A stretch of DNA of 64,000 nucleotides from Phosphitispora fastidiosa (GCF_019008365.1 NZ_JAHHUL010000012.1:56720-120719); one strand, 5' to 3'; counted from the stretch's first letter, positions 21,838 through 33,230 are shown. The notes: generated from the letters alone by a model not told the origin. Program-made: numbers and translations.

Positions 21838-24800
21838 TTAGTGGTTGCTGTCAAGATTTTTTGGATCTACTTCCTGCCCCTCAGGAAATATTTTTATATT
21901 TCGGTATCTGGACATCCCTGTACCGGCCGGCACCAGCTTCCCGATAATAACATTTTCCTTCAAGCCAAGCAGAGGGTCCATCTTCCCTTTAATGGCTGCC
22001 TCAGTAAGAACGCGGGTCGTCTCCTGGAACGATGCGGCCGACAAAAATGAATCTGTTGCCAATGAAGCCTTGGTAATCCCCAGGAGTACCGGTCTTGCTG
22101 TAGAGGGCTGTCCGCCGGCGCCTATGGCGGCAACGTTTTCTTCCTCAAAGTCAAAAATATCAATCAGTCCTCCAGGCAGAAGTTCTGTGTCACCGGGATC
22201 CTCGATCTTAACCTTGCGCAGCATCTGGCGGACCATTACTTCAATATGCTTATCATTAATATCGACACCCTGCAGACGGTAGACACGCTGCACTTCATGC
22301 ACCAGATACATCTGAACTCCTTTTAGCCCTTTGATCTTAAGCATGTCGTGCGGGTTTACCGAGCCTTCGGTTAATTCATCCCCAGCTGCTACAATTTGGC
22401 CTTCTTTTACTTTAAGCCTTGCTCCATAGGGTATCTGGTAAGAGTTTCTCTCACCGCTGTCATTAACAATCTCAATTTCCTTGCGTCCTTTGACTTCTTG
22501 AATCTTTACCTGACCGTCTATCTCTGCAATCACCGCCTGGCCCTTGGGTTTCCTGGCCTCAAAAAGCTCCTCAACCCGCGGCAGACCCTGGGTGATATCA
22601 TCCCCAGCAACACCGCCGGTGTGGAATGTCCTCATAGTCAACTGTGTGCCCGGTTCACCGATGGACTGGGCGGCAATAATCCCGACAGCCTCACCGATAT
22701 CAACCTGCCTGCCTGTAGCCAGGTTGCGCCCATAACACTTCTTACAGACTCCGTACCTTGTCTTACAAGTCAGTACGGAACGGATTCTGACACTGGTAAT
22801 GCCGGAAGCGATAATCCTATTGGCCATACTTTCCGAAATTTCCTGATCTGCCGGAACGATAACCTCGTTTGTTTGTGGATCTAGGATTTCCTCAGCGGAA
22901 ACCCTGCCTGTGATACGGTCTTCTAGCTTTTCTATAGATTCATTGCCATCTTTGATTTCTTCAACTGCAATACCATTTGTGGTCCCACAGTCATCTTCAC
23001 GGACTATAACATCCTGAGCGACATCCACCAAACGCCTGGTAAGGTATCCGGAGTCCGCAGTCCTTAGAGCGGTATCAGCGAGACCCTTTCTGGCCCCGTG
23101 TGTTGAGATGAAGTACTCCAGAACTGTAAGTCCTTCACGGAAATTGGCCTTGATGGGCAGGTCGATAATTCTTCCGGACGGGTCTGCCATAAGTCCCCTC
23201 ATCCCGGCGAGCTGCCTGATTTGCTGGATATTACCCCGGGCGCCTGATGTTGCCATCATATAAACCGGATTAAATTTATCCAGTGTGCTGAGGAGCGCCT
23301 TGGTGACGCTTTCGGTAGCCTCGTTCCAGATTCCGATTACTTTGTTATAACGCTCATCATCGGTTATCAGGCCTCTTCTATACTGCAATTCAACTGTTTC
23401 CACGCCCTTTTCAGCTTCAGCCAAAAGAGCCTTTTTTTCCTCAGGGATGGTAATATCTTCAATCCCGATAGTAACCCCGGCCCGGGTTGCGTATGTATAA
23501 CCCAAGCTCTTTAAGCCGTCAAGCAGGGCTGCCGTCTGGGCATAACCAAGATCCCTGTAGGCTATGGCCACTATATTACCCAGCACCTTTTTAGTGGCCA
23601 CCTCATTTATATAACCAATTCCCTCGGGAATAACCTCATTGAAAATGGCCCTTCCTGTCGTTGTTTCCAGAAGGATACCGTCTTGACGCCGCACCTTCAC
23701 CTTAGCATGTAGTGATACATTGCCGGTAAGATAAGCCATTACTGCCTCTTCAACATCCTTAAATATCCGCCCTTCACCATGGGCTCCCGGTCTTTCAAGG
23801 GTCAGGTAGTAACAGCCCAGCACCATGTCCTGTGTCGGAGTCGCCACCGGCCGCCCATCCTTAGGGTTCAGGATATTATGTGCTGACAGCATCAGCAGCC
23901 GGGCTTCAGCCTGAGCCTCAGCCGAAAGGGGCACGTGAACAGCCATCTGGTCTCCGTCAAAGTCGGCATTATATGCTGTACATACCATGGGATGAATCTG
24001 AATGGCCCTGCCCTCAACCAGTACCGGTTCAAAAGCTTGAATCCCCAGCCTGTGAAGGGTCGGGGCACGGTTTAGGAGGACCGGGTGCTCTTTAATAACT
24101 TCTTCAAGAACATCCCACACCTCGGGGCGCACACGCTCAACCATTCTCTTGGCGCTCTTTATATTGTGGGCAAAGCCGTCATTTACCAGTTTTTTCATTA
24201 CGAAAGGCTTGAACAGCTCCAAGGCCATTTCTTTAGGCAAACCACACTGATGAAGCTGCAATTCCGGTCCAACAACGATAACAGACCGCCCTGAATAGTC
24301 AACCCGCTTACCCAGAAGGTTTTGACGGAACCGGCCCTGTTTACCCTTAAGCATATCGCTAAGCGATTTCAGGGGCCGATTGCCCGGTCCGGTAACAGGA
24401 CGACCGCGCCTGCCGTTATCAATCAAAGCATCAACGGCTTCCTGAAGCATTCTTTTCTCATTCCTGACAATAATGTCAGGCGCCCCAAGGTCTAATAGTC
24501 TCTTTAACCTGTTATTGCGGTTAATTACCCGTCTGTACAGGTCGTTCAGGTCAGAGGTGGCAAAACGGCCTCCGTCCAACTGAACCATAGGCCGCAGTTC
24601 CGGCGGGATAACCGGGATAACATCCATTACCATCCATTCCGGACGATTGCCCGATTTCCTGAATGCTTCGACTACCTCAAGCCTGCGGATGGCCCTGATT
24701 TTACGCTGCCCACTGACCTCCTTGAGTTCCTGGCGGAGCTCTTTGGCCAACTTATTCATTTCAATTTCTTCAAGGAGAACCTTGATTGCCTCTGCTCCCA

Positions 24801-25308
24801 TACCAGCCTTAAACAGGTTACCGTATTTCTCCTTGTACTCACGGTATTCTGTTTCAGTTAGCAACTGCTTTTTCATCAGGGGAGTCTCCCCCTGCTCAAT
24901 AACAATATATGAAACAAAATAGAGAACTTTTTCCAGGGATCGCGGTGACATGTCCAACAGCAGTCCCATCCGGCTGGGTATTCCTTTAAAATACCAAATA
25001 TGGGATACCGGGGCTGCCAGCTCAATATGTCCCAGTCTTTCCCGTCTTACTTTGGATCTGGTTACCTCAACCCCACAGCGATCGCAGACAATACCTTTAT
25101 ACCTTACCCTCTTGTATTTCCCGCAGTGACACTCCCAATCCCGGGTAGGTCCAAATATTCTTTCACAGAACAAACCGTCGCGTTCCGGCTTTAATGTCCG
25201 GTAGTTGATGGTTTCAGGCTTTTTTACCTCTCCACTGCTCCATGCCCTGATCTGTTCCGGAGAAGCCAAACCGATGCGCATACGGTCAAAATTATTTACG
25301 TCCAACAA
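21838..25308 (-). CDS. rpoC: DNA-directed RNA polymerase subunit beta'
   Basis: 1156 residues, the usual Bacillota length, without the large proteobacterial insert. The N-terminal zinc ribbon has [20 protein letters not shown]. The catalytic Mg loop [17 protein letters not shown] lies near residue 450. The second zinc site is [13 protein letters not shown], and the trigger-loop region includes [18 protein letters not shown]. Separated from rpoB by about 67 bp and followed by the L7Ae-like gene. Confidence 0.98.
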   Translation of the reverse strand: MLDVNNFDRMRIGLASPEQIRAWSSGEVKKPETINYRTLKPERDGLFCERIFGPTRDWECHCGKYKRVRYKGIVCDRCGVEVTRSKVRRERLGHIELAAPVSHIWYFKGIPSRMGLLLDMSPRSLEKVLYFVSYIVIEQGETPLMKKQLLTETEYREYKEKYGNLFKAGMGAEAIKVLLEEIEMNKLAKELRQELKEVSGQRKIRAIRRLEVVEAFRKSGNRPEWMVMDVIPVIPPELRPMVQLDGGRFATSDLNDLYRRVINRNNRLKRLLDLGAPDIIVRNEKRMLQEAVDALIDNGRRGRPVTGPGNRPLKSLSDMLKGKQGRFRQNLLGKRVDYSGRSVIVVGPELQLHQCGLPKEMALELFKPFVMKKLVNDGFAHNIKSAKRMVERVRPEVWDVLEEVIKEHPVLLNRAPTLHRLGIQAFEPVLVEGRAIQIHPMVCTAYNADFDGDQMAVHVPLSAEAQAEARLLMLSAHNILNPKDGRPVATPTQDMVLGCYYLTLERPGAHGEGRIFKDVEEAVMAYLTGNVSLHAKVKVRRQDGILLETTTGRAIFNEVIPEGIGYINEVATKKVLGNIVAIAYRDLGYAQTAALLDGLKSLGYTYATRAGVTIGIEDITIPEEKKALLAEAEKGVETVELQYRRGLITDDERYNKVIGIWNEATESVTKALLSTLDKFNPVYMMATSGARGNIQQIRQLAGMRGLMADPSGRIIDLPIKANFREGLTVLEYFISTHGARKGLADTALRTADSGYLTRRLVDVAQDVIVREDDCGTTNGIAVEEIKDGNESIEKLEDRITGRVSAEEILDPQTNEVIVPADQEISESMANRIIASGITSVRIRSVLTCKTRYGVCKKCYGRNLATGRQVDIGEAVGIIAAQSIGEPGTQLTMRTFHTGGVAGDDITQGLPRVEELFEARKPKGQAVIAEIDGQVKIQEVKGRKEIEIVNDSGERNSYQIPYGARLKVKEGQIVAAGDELTEGSVNPHDMLKIKGLKGVQMYLVHEVQRVYRLQGVDINDKHIEVMVRQMLRKVKIEDPGDTELLPGGLIDIFDFEEENVAAIGAGGQPSTARPVLLGITKASLATDSFLSAASFQETTRVLTEAAIKGKMDPLLGLKENVIIGKLVPAGTGMSRYRNIKIFPEGQEVDPKNLDSNH

Positions 25309-25375
25309 AGGGCCACTCTCCCTTCACCGTTTTTATTTAAAAGCCAGTGCGGCCGTAGAACTTTGCAGCTTATTC

Positions 25376-28300
25376 TTAGTCCTCATCCTCAAATTCGAAG
25401 TTTTCCTCAAGAAATTCCTCATCAAAATCCTCGGACTCTTCATCTGTTTCATCGCCCGGCGCTTCGAAGTTTTCATCACCTTCCTGCTCACCCTGAATGT
25501 CAATCCCCAACTCCTTGGCAGCTTCACTTACATCATCTTCGGCTTCTTTGATTTCTATTTCCACATCCTGCTCTGAGAGGACTTTGACATCAAGCCCCAG
25601 GCTCTGCAGTTCTTTGATAAGAACCTTGAACGATTCAGGGACTCCCGGTTCGGGAACATTTTCACCCTTTACTATCGCTTCATATGTTTTTACACGTCCT
25701 ACAACATCGTCAGATTTCACGGTGAGTATCTCCTGGAGAGTATAGGCAGCGCCATATGCTTCCAAAGCCCACACTTCCATCTCGCCGAACCGCTGACCGC
25801 CAAACTGTGCTTTACCGCCCAGCGGCTGTTGGGTAACCAGTGAATATGGCCCTGTCGATCTTGCGTGTATCTTGTCGTCAACCAGGTGAGCCAGTTTCAG
25901 CATATATACATAGCCAACTGTTATCTGGTTATCAAAAGCCTGACCGGTACGTCCGTCAAACAAAGGTGATTTTCCGGCAGGCGGCAGCCCTGCTTCTTTC
26001 AGTGTATCCAGGACATCATCTTCGGAGGCCCCGTCAAACACCGGGGTAGCCATGTGAACTCCCATGGCCTTGGCAGCCCAGCCCAAATGCGTTTCCAGCA
26101 CCTGCCCCAGGTTCATCCGGGAAGGAACCCCCAAGGGGTTAAGTACAATCTCTATGGGTGTCCCGTCAGGCATAAAGGGCATATCCTCTTCAGGCATAAT
26201 CCGGGCAATAACGCCCTTGTTACCGTGGCGTCCTGCCATCTTGTCCCCTTCAGATATCTTCCTTTTCTGCGCTATGTAAACCCTTACCAACTGGTTGACC
26301 CCAGGAGCCAGTTCATCGCCGTTCTCCCTGGAAAATACTTTGACATCAACTATTTTACCTGCTTCACCATGTGGAACCCTGAGGGAGGTGTCCCTTACCT
26401 CCCTTGCTTTTTCACCGAATATTGCCCTCAAAAGCCTTTCCTCTGCCGTCAGTTCAGTTTCACCCTTAGGGGTAACTTTGCCCACCAGAATATCTCCCGG
26501 CCTGACTTCGGCCCCAACCCGGATAATTCCACGCTCGTCAAGGTCTTTTAACACATCTTCCCCAACATTCGGGATATCCCTGGTGATTTCCTCAGGCCCA
26601 AGTTTGGTATCCCTGGCATCACATTCATATTCTTCAATGTGAATGGAAGTAAAATAGTCTTCCTTGACCATTTTTTCACTAACCAGAATGGCGTCTTCGT
26701 AGTTGTAGCCTTCCCATGGCATGAATGCCACCAGCACATTGCGGCCCAGGGCAAGTTCGCCCATCTCGGTGGAAGGCCCGTCAGCGATGACGTCTCCCGC
26801 CTCTACCCTCACCCGCGAATCCACAATCGGCTTCTGGTTCATACATGTTCCCTGGTTTGACCTGGTAAATTTCATCAATTTATATTTATCGGTCTGACCC
26901 GAATCAGTTTTTATTACTATCTCATCAGCAGTAACTTTATGTATAGTCCCCGGATTCTTGGCCACCACTACAACACCGGAATCCTTCGCTGCCTTATGCT
27001 CCATACCTGTACCCACCAAAGGAGCTTCGGTACGCAGCAGCGGAACAGCCTGCCTCTGCATGTTGGAACCCATCAGGGCCCGGTTGGCATCATCATTCTC
27101 CAGAAATGGGATAAGAGCTGTAGCGATACTGACGACCTGCTTGGGTGATACATCCATATAGTCAATTTTTTCTTTGGTGACAACCATGATGTCATGCCCG
27201 TGCCTTGCATTTACCTTATTGTTAATAAATCTCTTTTCATCATCAAGCGGGGCATTGGCCTGGGCAACAACGTAGTTATCCTCCTCATCTGCTGTCAGAT
27301 ACTCTATGTCATCGGTAACCTGGCCCTTTTCTTTATCCACTTTCCGGTATGGAGTTTCGATAAAACCGTATTCATTAATCCGCGCGAAAGTACTCAGAGA
27401 CCCGATCAGACCGATGTTGGGACCCTCAGGAGTCTCTATAGGACACATCCGCCCGTAGTGCGAGTGGTGCACATCCCGCACCTCAAAACCCGCTCTCTCC
27501 CTGCTCAGGCCTCCTGGGCCGAGAGCGCTGAGACGGCGCTTATGAGTCAGCTCAGCAAGAGGGTTGGTCTGATCCATAAACTGTGACAGCTGACTGCTGC
27601 CAAAGAATTCCTTTATGGCTGCAACAACAGGCCTGATATTAATTAGGACCTGAGGTGTGATTACATCAACATCCTGGATGGTCATCCGCTCACGAACGAC
27701 TCTTTCCATCCTGGACAATCCGATACGAAACTGGTTCTGCAAAAGTTCGCCCACAGACCTAAGCCTGCGGTTCCCCAGATGGTCAATATCATCACCCCGC
27801 CCTTCCCCGTCAATGAGGTTGAGCAGATATCTGACTGCGGCAATAATATCGTCTTTGGTTAAGTTACGTATTTCAGGAGCAATCTGGACTTTCAGTTTCT
27901 TGTTTAGTTTATAGCGTCCCACACTGGCTAAGTCATATCTCTTGGGATCAAAAAACAGAGTTTCCAGTAGTGATCTGGCACTTTCCACCGTAGGCGGTTC
28001 ACCGGGTCTCAGCCTTTTATATATCTCAACCAGAGCCTCTTCTTCGGAATCGGTGTTATCCCTCTCCAAGGTAGCCCTGATTCTTTCATCATCTTCAAAA
28101 AGATCAAGTACCTTTGCATTTGTTCCATGCCCCAATGCTCTAATAAGGACTGTTGCCGGAAGTTTTCGGGTCCTGTCAATACGAACAAAAATATTATCAT
28201 TAGCATCTGTCTCAAATTCCAGCCAGGCACCCCTGTTGGGAATTATCGTGGCATTATAGAGCCTTTTTCCGGAGGTATCTATCTGCTCTGCATAATAAAC

Positions 28301-28723
28301 ACCCGGAGAACGCACTAACTGGCTAACAATAACCCGTTCAGCGCCATTGATAATAAATGTGCCCTTTTCTGTCATCAGCGGGAAGTCCCCCATAAATACT
28401 TCCTGTTCCTTGACTTCCCCGGTTTCCTTGTTTATCAGGCGAACTTTCACCCGTAAAGGCGCAGCATATGTAACATCCCGCTCTTTGCAGTCGTCAACAC
28501 TATACTTGGGTTCCCCGAGGGTATAATCTACAAACTCTAGGATCAAATTGCCTGTAAAATCCTGAATGGGGGAAATATCATAAAACATTTCTCGCAGTCC
28601 TTCATTGAGAAACCATTCGTATGAATTCTGCTGAATCTCAATTAGGTTGGGCATTTCCAATACTTCCTGAATCTTAGCGAAGCTCAATCTCTCCCGCTTC
28701 CCCACCTTGATCGGATAAACCAT
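25376..28723 (-). CDS. rpoB: DNA-directed RNA polymerase subunit beta
   Basis: 1115 residues from ATG at 28721-28723 ([20 protein letters not shown]), with AAGGGGTG 9 bp upstream; a GTG four codons earlier is poorly placed. The rifampicin region reads [20 protein letters not shown] and continues [10 protein letters not shown], the sensitive wild type. [20 protein letters not shown] and [20 protein letters not shown] are also conserved. The last ~50 residues form a strongly acidic tail rich in D and E. Confidence 0.98.
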   Translation of the reverse strand: MVYPIKVGKRERLSFAKIQEVLEMPNLIEIQQNSYEWFLNEGLREMFYDISPIQDFTGNLILEFVDYTLGEPKYSVDDCKERDVTYAAPLRVKVRLINKETGEVKEQEVFMGDFPLMTEKGTFIINGAERVIVSQLVRSPGVYYAEQIDTSGKRLYNATIIPNRGAWLEFETDANDNIFVRIDRTRKLPATVLIRALGHGTNAKVLDLFEDDERIRATLERDNTDSEEEALVEIYKRLRPGEPPTVESARSLLETLFFDPKRYDLASVGRYKLNKKLKVQIAPEIRNLTKDDIIAAVRYLLNLIDGEGRGDDIDHLGNRRLRSVGELLQNQFRIGLSRMERVVRERMTIQDVDVITPQVLINIRPVVAAIKEFFGSSQLSQFMDQTNPLAELTHKRRLSALGPGGLSRERAGFEVRDVHHSHYGRMCPIETPEGPNIGLIGSLSTFARINEYGFIETPYRKVDKEKGQVTDDIEYLTADEEDNYVVAQANAPLDDEKRFINNKVNARHGHDIMVVTKEKIDYMDVSPKQVVSIATALIPFLENDDANRALMGSNMQRQAVPLLRTEAPLVGTGMEHKAAKDSGVVVVAKNPGTIHKVTADEIVIKTDSGQTDKYKLMKFTRSNQGTCMNQKPIVDSRVRVEAGDVIADGPSTEMGELALGRNVLVAFMPWEGYNYEDAILVSEKMVKEDYFTSIHIEEYECDARDTKLGPEEITRDIPNVGEDVLKDLDERGIIRVGAEVRPGDILVGKVTPKGETELTAEERLLRAIFGEKAREVRDTSLRVPHGEAGKIVDVKVFSRENGDELAPGVNQLVRVYIAQKRKISEGDKMAGRHGNKGVIARIMPEEDMPFMPDGTPIEIVLNPLGVPSRMNLGQVLETHLGWAAKAMGVHMATPVFDGASEDDVLDTLKEAGLPPAGKSPLFDGRTGQAFDNQITVGYVYMLKLAHLVDDKIHARSTGPYSLVTQQPLGGKAQFGGQRFGEMEVWALEAYGAAYTLQEILTVKSDDVVGRVKTYEAIVKGENVPEPGVPESFKVLIKELQSLGLDVKVLSEQDVEIEIKEAEDDVSEAAKELGIDIQGEQEGDENFEAPGDETDEESEDFDEEFLEENFEFEDED

Positions 28724-28813
28724 TAAGACCTTCACCCCTTAACAAGACTTAGCTGTTACCTGACTCTTAAAAATTATCAGCAGATAGAAAAGAATAAATT
28801 TTGTCCTATCTGC

Positions 28814-28877
28814 ATAAAAAGGTTAAGCTTCGCCAAAAGACGAATTTGAAGGCACTTGCGAAGCAGAGCCTTTTTAT
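28814..28877. terminator. Long interrupted hairpin in the rplL-rpoB intergenic leader
   Basis: Perfect arms ATAAAAAGG/CCTTTTTAT (28814-28822 with 28869-28877) and GCTTCGC/GCGAAGC (28827-28833 with 28858-28864) enclose a 4x4 internal loop and a 24-nt apical loop. On the minus strand it ends in CCTTTTTATGC. It could work as an attenuator setting the RpoBC:ribosomal-protein ratio. It lies in a 514-bp gap upstream of rpoB with no other gene. Confidence 0.6.
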
Positions 28878-28932
28878 AGGTAAACATTTAAAAGCAAGGC
28901 TTAGTATAAACCTCGCTTTATACCTTTGTATA

Positions 28933-28977
28933 TTTACATTCTTTACATTCTTTACATTCTTTACATTCTTTGCATTT
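28933..28977. repeat. 9-bp tandem repeat (TTTACATTC)n upstream of rpoB
   Basis: Four exact copies of TTTACATTC (28933-28968) and a degenerate fifth (TTTGCATTT). In the transcribed sense (minus) the unit is GAATGTAAA. It sits between rplL and the rpoB leader hairpin. The copy number may vary between strains. Confidence 0.85.
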
Positions 28978-29237
28978 CAGAACTACATCCGGCATCTATT
29001 TACTATTCCCTGCAAATGGTATTAGTATACATAAAACCCTTAGAAAGACTGATATTTCTGGCATTATAATACAATTGCATTATTTAATGATAGCACAATT
29101 AAGCATTAATGTCAATAACAACCATCGGCCTATTTCCTTTACAGATTCGAAAGCCCGGTTGACCCAGGGTTATGGTGAACTTGATGTACACCTCACCCAG
29201 GATAACCGGGCACCTTCACCATTTAACAGCTTACAGG

Positions 29238-29615
29238 CTACTTAAGTTGAATGCTCGCGCCGGCTTCTTCAAGTTTTGCCTTGAGGGCTTCGGCTTCTTC
29301 CTTGCCAATCTTCTCCTTAACAGGCTTTGGAGCCTCATCAACAAGAGCCTTTGCCTCTTTAAGGCCAAGCCCGGTGATTTCACGGACAACTTTGATAACA
29401 TTAATTTTCTTTTCCCCTGCACCGGTCAGGATTACATCAAATTCGCTCTGCTCTTCAGCAGCAGCGCCGGCAGCAGCGGCAGCGGGAGCTGCTGCTACAG
29501 CAACCGGAGCAGCAGCGGTAACTCCAAACTCATCCTCAAAAGACTTTACCAATTCAGCAAGTTCCAATACGGTTAAACCCTTAACAGCTTCCAAAATCTC
29601 ATTAACTTTAGACAT
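29238..29615 (-). CDS. rplL: 50S ribosomal protein L7/L12
   Basis: 125 residues. N-terminal dimer domain ([20 protein letters not shown]), an alanine-rich hinge (about residues 38-55, mostly A, V and P) and the C-terminal factor-binding domain ([20 protein letters not shown]). It forms the stalk that recruits translational GTPases. About 90 bp after rplJ under the L10 leader. Confidence 0.97.
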   Translation of the reverse strand: MSKVNEILEAVKGLTVLELAELVKSFEDEFGVTAAAPVAVAAAPAAAAAGAAAEEQSEFDVILTGAGEKKINVIKVVREITGLGLKEAKALVDEAPKPVKEKIGKEEAEALKAKLEEAGASIQLK

Positions 29616-29707
29616 TTATAATTCCTCCTTAAAATCAGTTAAATTTTAGTGTTACCAGCCGACCAGCGGCGGCTTAATAATTAGAGCAGCAGGTTTCTCA
29701 AACAAAG

Positions 29708-30238
29708 CTACGCCTCAGCAGATGCCTTCTGCTCCCTGACAGCATCCAGCACATATACAAGATTTCGCAGCAAGCCCTGCAAAGCGCCTGCGAATCCGTA
29801 CATTGGCGATTGCATAGAGCCAAGCAGTTTTGCCAGGAGTACTTCCCTGGACGGAAGGTCAGCCAATGCCTTGACACTATCAGCATTAAGCACCTTATTC
29901 TCAAGGATGCCTGCCTTAATTTCCAAAGCCTTATGCTGTTTACTGAAATCGGAAATAACCTTAGCCGGTGATACTGGGTCTTCAAAGCTAAAGGCTATAG
30001 CCGTAGGACCTTCCAAAACGGGATCCAGACCTTCCAGGCCAATGTCATTGGCAGCAATCTGAATAAGGGTATTTTTAAGTACTTTGTATTCTATACCCGC
30101 TTCTCTAAGCTTGGTCCTAAGTTCGGTTACTTCGGCAACATTGAGTCCCCTATAGTCTGTAATAACTGCTCCCTTGGTCCTCTGAAGCCTTTCCTTGATT
30201 TCTTCAACTACCTGCTTTTTTGCTTCAAGATTTAACAA
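29708..30238 (-). CDS. rplJ: 50S ribosomal protein L10
   Basis: 176 residues from TTG at 30236-30238 ((M)LNLEAKKQVVEEIKERLQR), the only codon correctly placed after the GGAGGTGG site. The frame runs 28 codons further into the leader but is not L10. VITDYRGLNVAEVTELRTKL is typical. It anchors L7/L12 dimers to the ribosome and, as the L10(L12) complex, represses its own mRNA through the leader upstream. Confidence 0.95.
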   Translation of the reverse strand: MLNLEAKKQVVEEIKERLQRTKGAVITDYRGLNVAEVTELRTKLREAGIEYKVLKNTLIQIAANDIGLEGLDPVLEGPTAIAFSFEDPVSPAKVISDFSKQHKALEIKAGILENKVLNADSVKALADLPSREVLLAKLLGSMQSPMYGFAGALQGLLRNLVYVLDAVREQKASAEA

Positions 30239-30294
30239 CCATTCCACCTCCTTGACAATAACCCTGTTGAGCCGGTTCCCCGGAGAACTTTTTG

Positions 30295-30331
30295 TGAAAA
30301 AATCAAAGACCGCGGTAGACATACCGCGGTC
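30295..30331 (-). terminator. Intrinsic attenuator inside the rplJ leader
   Basis: A perfect 10-bp stem, GACCGCGGTA/TACCGCGGTC (minus strand), has a 4-nt loop, then TTTGATTTTTTC. It lies between the L10-binding leader core and the rplJ start. This arrangement fits transcription attenuation by L10. Confidence 0.75.
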
Positions 30332-30339
30332 CGAAATTT

Positions 30340-30430
30340 AAACAATAAGTTTAATTCAGAACCCCAGCCTCGGTTGGCAAACATTAAGCCTTTATGGCGC
30401 CAACTGTCTACAGCCCAATTCAGGTTATAT
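30340..30430 (-). promoter_or_regulatory. Ribosomal protein L10 leader (L10-L12 autoregulatory RNA)
   Basis: On the minus strand the leader has CTGTAGACAGTTGGCGCC, then AAGGCTTAAT and TTTGCCAACCGAGG. These match my memory of the conserved L10 leader (GTAGACAG...GGCTTAAT...TGCCGAGG), with GTTGGC pairing with GCCAAC. It lies upstream of rplJ and ahead of an intrinsic hairpin. Exact edges are approximate. Confidence 0.85.
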
Positions 30431-30475
30431 ATTTTATTAACAGGACATATTACATACTGAAATACCACAGCACAT

Positions 30476-30504
30476 ATTATATACTGAAAATATCAACTGG
30501 TCAA
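30476..30504 (-). promoter_or_regulatory. Sigma-A-type promoter for rplJ-rplL
   Basis: Minus strand TTGACC (-35, 30499-30504), 17-bp spacer, TATAAT (-10, 30476-30481). It starts 4 bp after the rplA stop codon and drives the L10 leader. Two 24-bp near-identical blocks (30441-30464 and 30468-30491) overlap the -10 region. Confidence 0.8.
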
Positions 30505-30507
30505 TAC

Positions 30508-31203
30508 TTACTTTACAGCCTTAAGAGGGTTAATTCTGATGCCAGGTCCCATTGTTGAAGACACGGTGATGCTCTTCAGATAAGTCCCTTTGGCAGCTGA
30601 AGGTTTGACACGGATCAGGGTTTCCACCAATGTCACAAAGTTGTCTACAAGCTTTTCAGCGTCAAAGGATACCTTCCCGATAGGGGCATGTATAATACCT
30701 GCCTTGTCGGTCCTGTACTCAATTTTGCCGGCCTTAACCTCTTTTACAGCCTTGTCAACATCAAAGGTAACAGTTCCGGTTTTTGGGTTAGGCATAAGTC
30801 CCCTGGGACCAAGTACCCTGCCCAGCTTTCCTACTGCTCCCATCATATCAGGAGTAGCAATAGCAACATCAAAATCAAGCCAGCCACCCTGAATTTTTTC
30901 TACCAGGTCTTCCGCACCGACTTCATCGGCGCCGGCGGTCTCAGCTTCTTTTTGTTTTTCACCCTTGGCAAAAACAATTACCTTTGCTGTTTTCCCAGTA
31001 CCATGGGGCAGAACTATCGCCCCCCTTACCTGCTGGTCAGCATGCCTGGGGTCCACCCCAAGCCTGACAGCTACTTCAACAGTTTCATCAAACTTTGCAG
31101 GGGCAGCTGTCTTGACAAGAGAAATCGCCTCTGCAGGCTCCAATAATGTATCACGGTCAATATTCTTTAATGCATCCTGATACTTTTTGCCGTGTTTAGG
31201 CAT
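30508..31203 (-). CDS. rplA: 50S ribosomal protein L1
   Basis: 231 residues, full length. [20 protein letters not shown] start. Contains [20 protein letters not shown] and [19 protein letters not shown]. Forms the mobile L1 stalk that helps release E-site tRNA. A likely L1-binding mRNA site lies just upstream. Confidence 0.97.
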   Translation of the reverse strand: MPKHGKKYQDALKNIDRDTLLEPAEAISLVKTAAPAKFDETVEVAVRLGVDPRHADQQVRGAIVLPHGTGKTAKVIVFAKGEKQKEAETAGADEVGAEDLVEKIQGGWLDFDVAIATPDMMGAVGKLGRVLGPRGLMPNPKTGTVTFDVDKAVKEVKAGKIEYRTDKAGIIHAPIGKVSFDAEKLVDNFVTLVETLIRVKPSAAKGTYLKSITVSSTMGPGIRINPLKAVK

Positions 31204-31221
31204 TGCAGATATACCTCCTTT

Positions 31222-31248
31222 GTGGTTATAACGGAATCATCCTCCCAC
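31222..31248 (-). promoter_or_regulatory. Probable L1-binding autoregulatory site before rplA
   Basis: Minus strand GTGGGAGGATGATTCC followed by TTATAACCAC, just ahead of the rplA ribosome site. GTGG...CCAC closes a stem, and GTGGGAGG mimics the 23S L1-binding region (GGUGGGAGGCU...ACCACC). It would let L1 repress its own translation. Identified by eye only. Confidence 0.55.
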
Positions 31249-31342
31249 TTTTATGGCTAACAGCCGGTGAATCCGGTTTGCTCATAACTGTCAGAGTTGC
31301 GTTACAATCTTAATCTCCGATTTACATAGTTATTGACCCAAA

Positions 31343-31768
31343 TTACCCTTCGATTTCGATGCCCATGCTGCGAGCAGTTCCTTCAACCATTCTCATGGCA
31401 GCCTCAACACTGGCAGCATTCAGGTCCTTCATCTTAAACTCAGCAATTTCACGTACCTTTTCACGGGATAACTTGGCAACTTTTTTCTTGTTCGGTTCCC
31501 CTGAAGCGGTCTCAATTCCGGCTGCTTTTTTTAACAGTACGGAAGCAGGCGGAGTCTTAGTAATAAACGTAAACGACCTGTCTTCAAAGACTGTTATTTC
31601 AACAGGAATTATCAGCCCGGCCTGGTTGGCAGTCCTCTCATTATATTCCTTGCAAAAGGCCATAATATTAACACCATGCTGACCTAGTGCCGGACCAACC
31701 GGGGGAGCCGGAGTAGCTTTGCCTGCGGAAACCTGTAACTTAATCATTCCCACTACCTTTTTTGCCAT
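31343..31768 (-). CDS. rplK: 50S ribosomal protein L11
   Basis: 141 residues from ATG at 31766-31768 ([20 protein letters not shown]) with AAGGAGGTG upstream. An eight-codon open extension is discounted. [20 protein letters not shown] is diagnostic. Part of the GTPase-associated centre and needed for stringent response sensing. Between nusG and rplA. Confidence 0.97.
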   Translation of the reverse strand: MAKKVVGMIKLQVSAGKATPAPPVGPALGQHGVNIMAFCKEYNERTANQAGLIIPVEITVFEDRSFTFITKTPPASVLLKKAAGIETASGEPNKKKVAKLSREKVREIAEFKMKDLNAASVEAAMRMVEGTARSMGIEIEG

Positions 31769-31839
31769 GGTTCTACACCTCCTTATATACAATGTGGTAA
31801 GACGGGCAAATGGTAAAATGCCCTCCCACTTACAGGCGT

Positions 31840-32382
31840 TTATACATCTTCGACCTGAGTGTACTCCAGTTCAACAGGAGTTTCCCGGCCAAACATAGAA
31901 ACCAGTACTTTTAACTTGCCTTTTTCGGGATGGTTTTCTTCAATTATACCTACGAAATTCTCAAAAGGTCCTGAAATTACCCGAATATTTTGGCCAACCT
32001 GATACAGGCTTCTGGTCCTGGGCTCTTCCACTCCCATTTGCTTCAGGATCAGCTTTACCTCTGACTCGTGAAGCGGTATTGGCTTTGTCCCGGACCCGAC
32101 AAACCCGGTAACTCCGGAAGTATTGCGCACCACATACCATGAATCATCAGTCATAATCATTTCAACCAGAACATAACCCGGAAAAACCTTACGCTTGGTA
32201 ATCTTCTTTTTTCCGTCCTTGATCTCCACTTCATCTTCCATAGGCACCAAAATCCGGAAGATTTTATCACCCATGTTCATGGAGTCAACCCTTTTTTCCA
32301 GGTTAGCCTTGACCTTATTTTCATATCCTGAATAGGTATGTATGACGTACCATTGTTTGTTGTTTTCTAAATTACTATCCAT
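31840..32382 (-). CDS. nusG: Transcription termination/antitermination protein NusG
   Basis: 180 residues from ATG at 32382 ([20 protein letters not shown]). The NGN domain contains [20 protein letters not shown] and [20 protein letters not shown]. The C-terminal KOW domain has [15 protein letters not shown]. It modulates pausing and links RNA polymerase to ribosome or Rho. The start is uncertain: an upstream GTG (32415) with a G-rich site would add 11 residues. Between secE and rplK. Confidence 0.95.
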   Translation of the reverse strand: MDSNLENNKQWYVIHTYSGYENKVKANLEKRVDSMNMGDKIFRILVPMEDEVEIKDGKKKITKRKVFPGYVLVEMIMTDDSWYVVRNTSGVTGFVGSGTKPIPLHESEVKLILKQMGVEEPRTRSLYQVGQNIRVISGPFENFVGIIEENHPEKGKLKVLVSMFGRETPVELEYTQVEDV

Positions 32383-32504
32383 AACACAAGGGACCTTCAG
32401 CCAAAGGCCCCCCACCCCCTCAAGTCTATTTCGGGTATTAAAAAGTCAACAGCCTGGCATCAATAACTGCTGCTAAATAAAAAATATCCGGTGCCCAGAG
32501 GCAC

Positions 32505-32873
32505 TTAGCGGATCACAAGTGCGAGCAGTCTGCTCAGGATGCCATCAATAGCAAATATAAGGACAGCTATCATAGTAACTGCAACCAATACCACACTGGT
32601 AAATGCAATAATTTCGCGCCTGTTTGGCCAATGAACCTTTTTTAATTCATTCCAGGCACCTTTTAGAAATTTCTTCATATTGGCAACAGTTTGTCCCCTG
32701 CCGGCCCCGGAAGGCCCTGCTGCTTTTGCCGGTTTACCGTCTTTTTTGATCGGCATTTTCTTTACAAGGGGCTTATCCCCTTCATTTGACTTAACAGCAC
32801 TCTTTTGTGATGACAACTTTTTCTTTTTAGTGTTTTCTTGGCCTTGAAGCGGTTCCTGGTTGGTTTCGACCAT
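32505..32873 (-). CDS. secE: Preprotein translocase subunit SecE
   Basis: 122 residues (or 126 from a GTG at 32885). The first ~65 residues are lysine-rich and low complexity. The conserved single-helix SecE domain follows: FLKGAWNELKKVHWPNRREI, then a hydrophobic helix (FTSVVLVAVTMIAVLIFAID). It clamps SecY. The ribosome site (GGGAG) is unusually close to the ATG, so the start is uncertain. Between rpmG and nusG. Confidence 0.93.
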   Translation of the reverse strand: MVETNQEPLQGQENTKKKKLSSQKSAVKSNEGDKPLVKKMPIKKDGKPAKAAGPSGAGRGQTVANMKKFLKGAWNELKKVHWPNRREIIAFTSVVLVAVTMIAVLIFAIDGILSRLLALVIR

Positions 32874-32949
32874 GTTCTCCCACACATCCTTAATACCATT
32901 TTTACCATGTGGTGCAAACGAAGAAATCTTTACTGTTAATTTCCAGACC

Positions 32950-33099
32950 TTACTTGGTTTCTTTATGAAGCGTATGACTATGGCAGAATTTACAGTATTT
33001 CTTCATTTCGATTCTCTCAGAATTGTTCTTTTTATTCTTATTAGTCTGGTAATTCCTGTTTTTACATTCCGTACAGGCGAGTGTAACTCCAACTCTCAT
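32950..33099 (-). CDS. rpmG: 50S ribosomal protein L33 (zinc-binding form)
   Basis: 49-residue gene below normal ORF cutoffs. [20 protein letters not shown] start and [17 protein letters not shown] end. Two C-x2-C pairs mark the zinc-binding C+ form. ATG at 33097-33099 with GGGAGGTG upstream. It heads rpmG-secE-nusG-rplK-rplA. Confidence 0.96.
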   Translation of the reverse strand: MRVGVTLACTECKNRNYQTNKNKKNNSERIEMKKYCKFCHSHTLHKETK

Positions 33100-33201
33100 T
33101 TCAAAACACCTCCCACAGCAATACACCGGATAAGCTGCCAGGTTTTTTTAAACTATTTTTTTGGGCAATAAAAATAAACCCGCAAAACCGGTTACCTCAA
33201 C

Positions 33202-33230
33202 AATTTATCATAATTAATTTTGACTGTCAA
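33202..33230 (-). promoter_or_regulatory. Sigma-A-type promoter for rpmG-secE-nusG-rplK-rplA
   Basis: Minus strand TTGACA (33225-33230), 17-bp spacer, TAAATT (33202-33207), about 100 bp ahead of rpmG. Good -35 and spacing, one-mismatch -10. Confidence 0.7.

Noticed and set aside
28933..28977. Tandem repeat considered as a CRISPR array
   Set aside because: Units are 9 bp and directly adjacent with no spacers, and there are no cas genes nearby.
32886..32949. tRNA-Trp between secE and rpmG, as in many Bacillota
   Set aside because: The 64-bp gap shows no cloverleaf and is too short for a tRNA gene.
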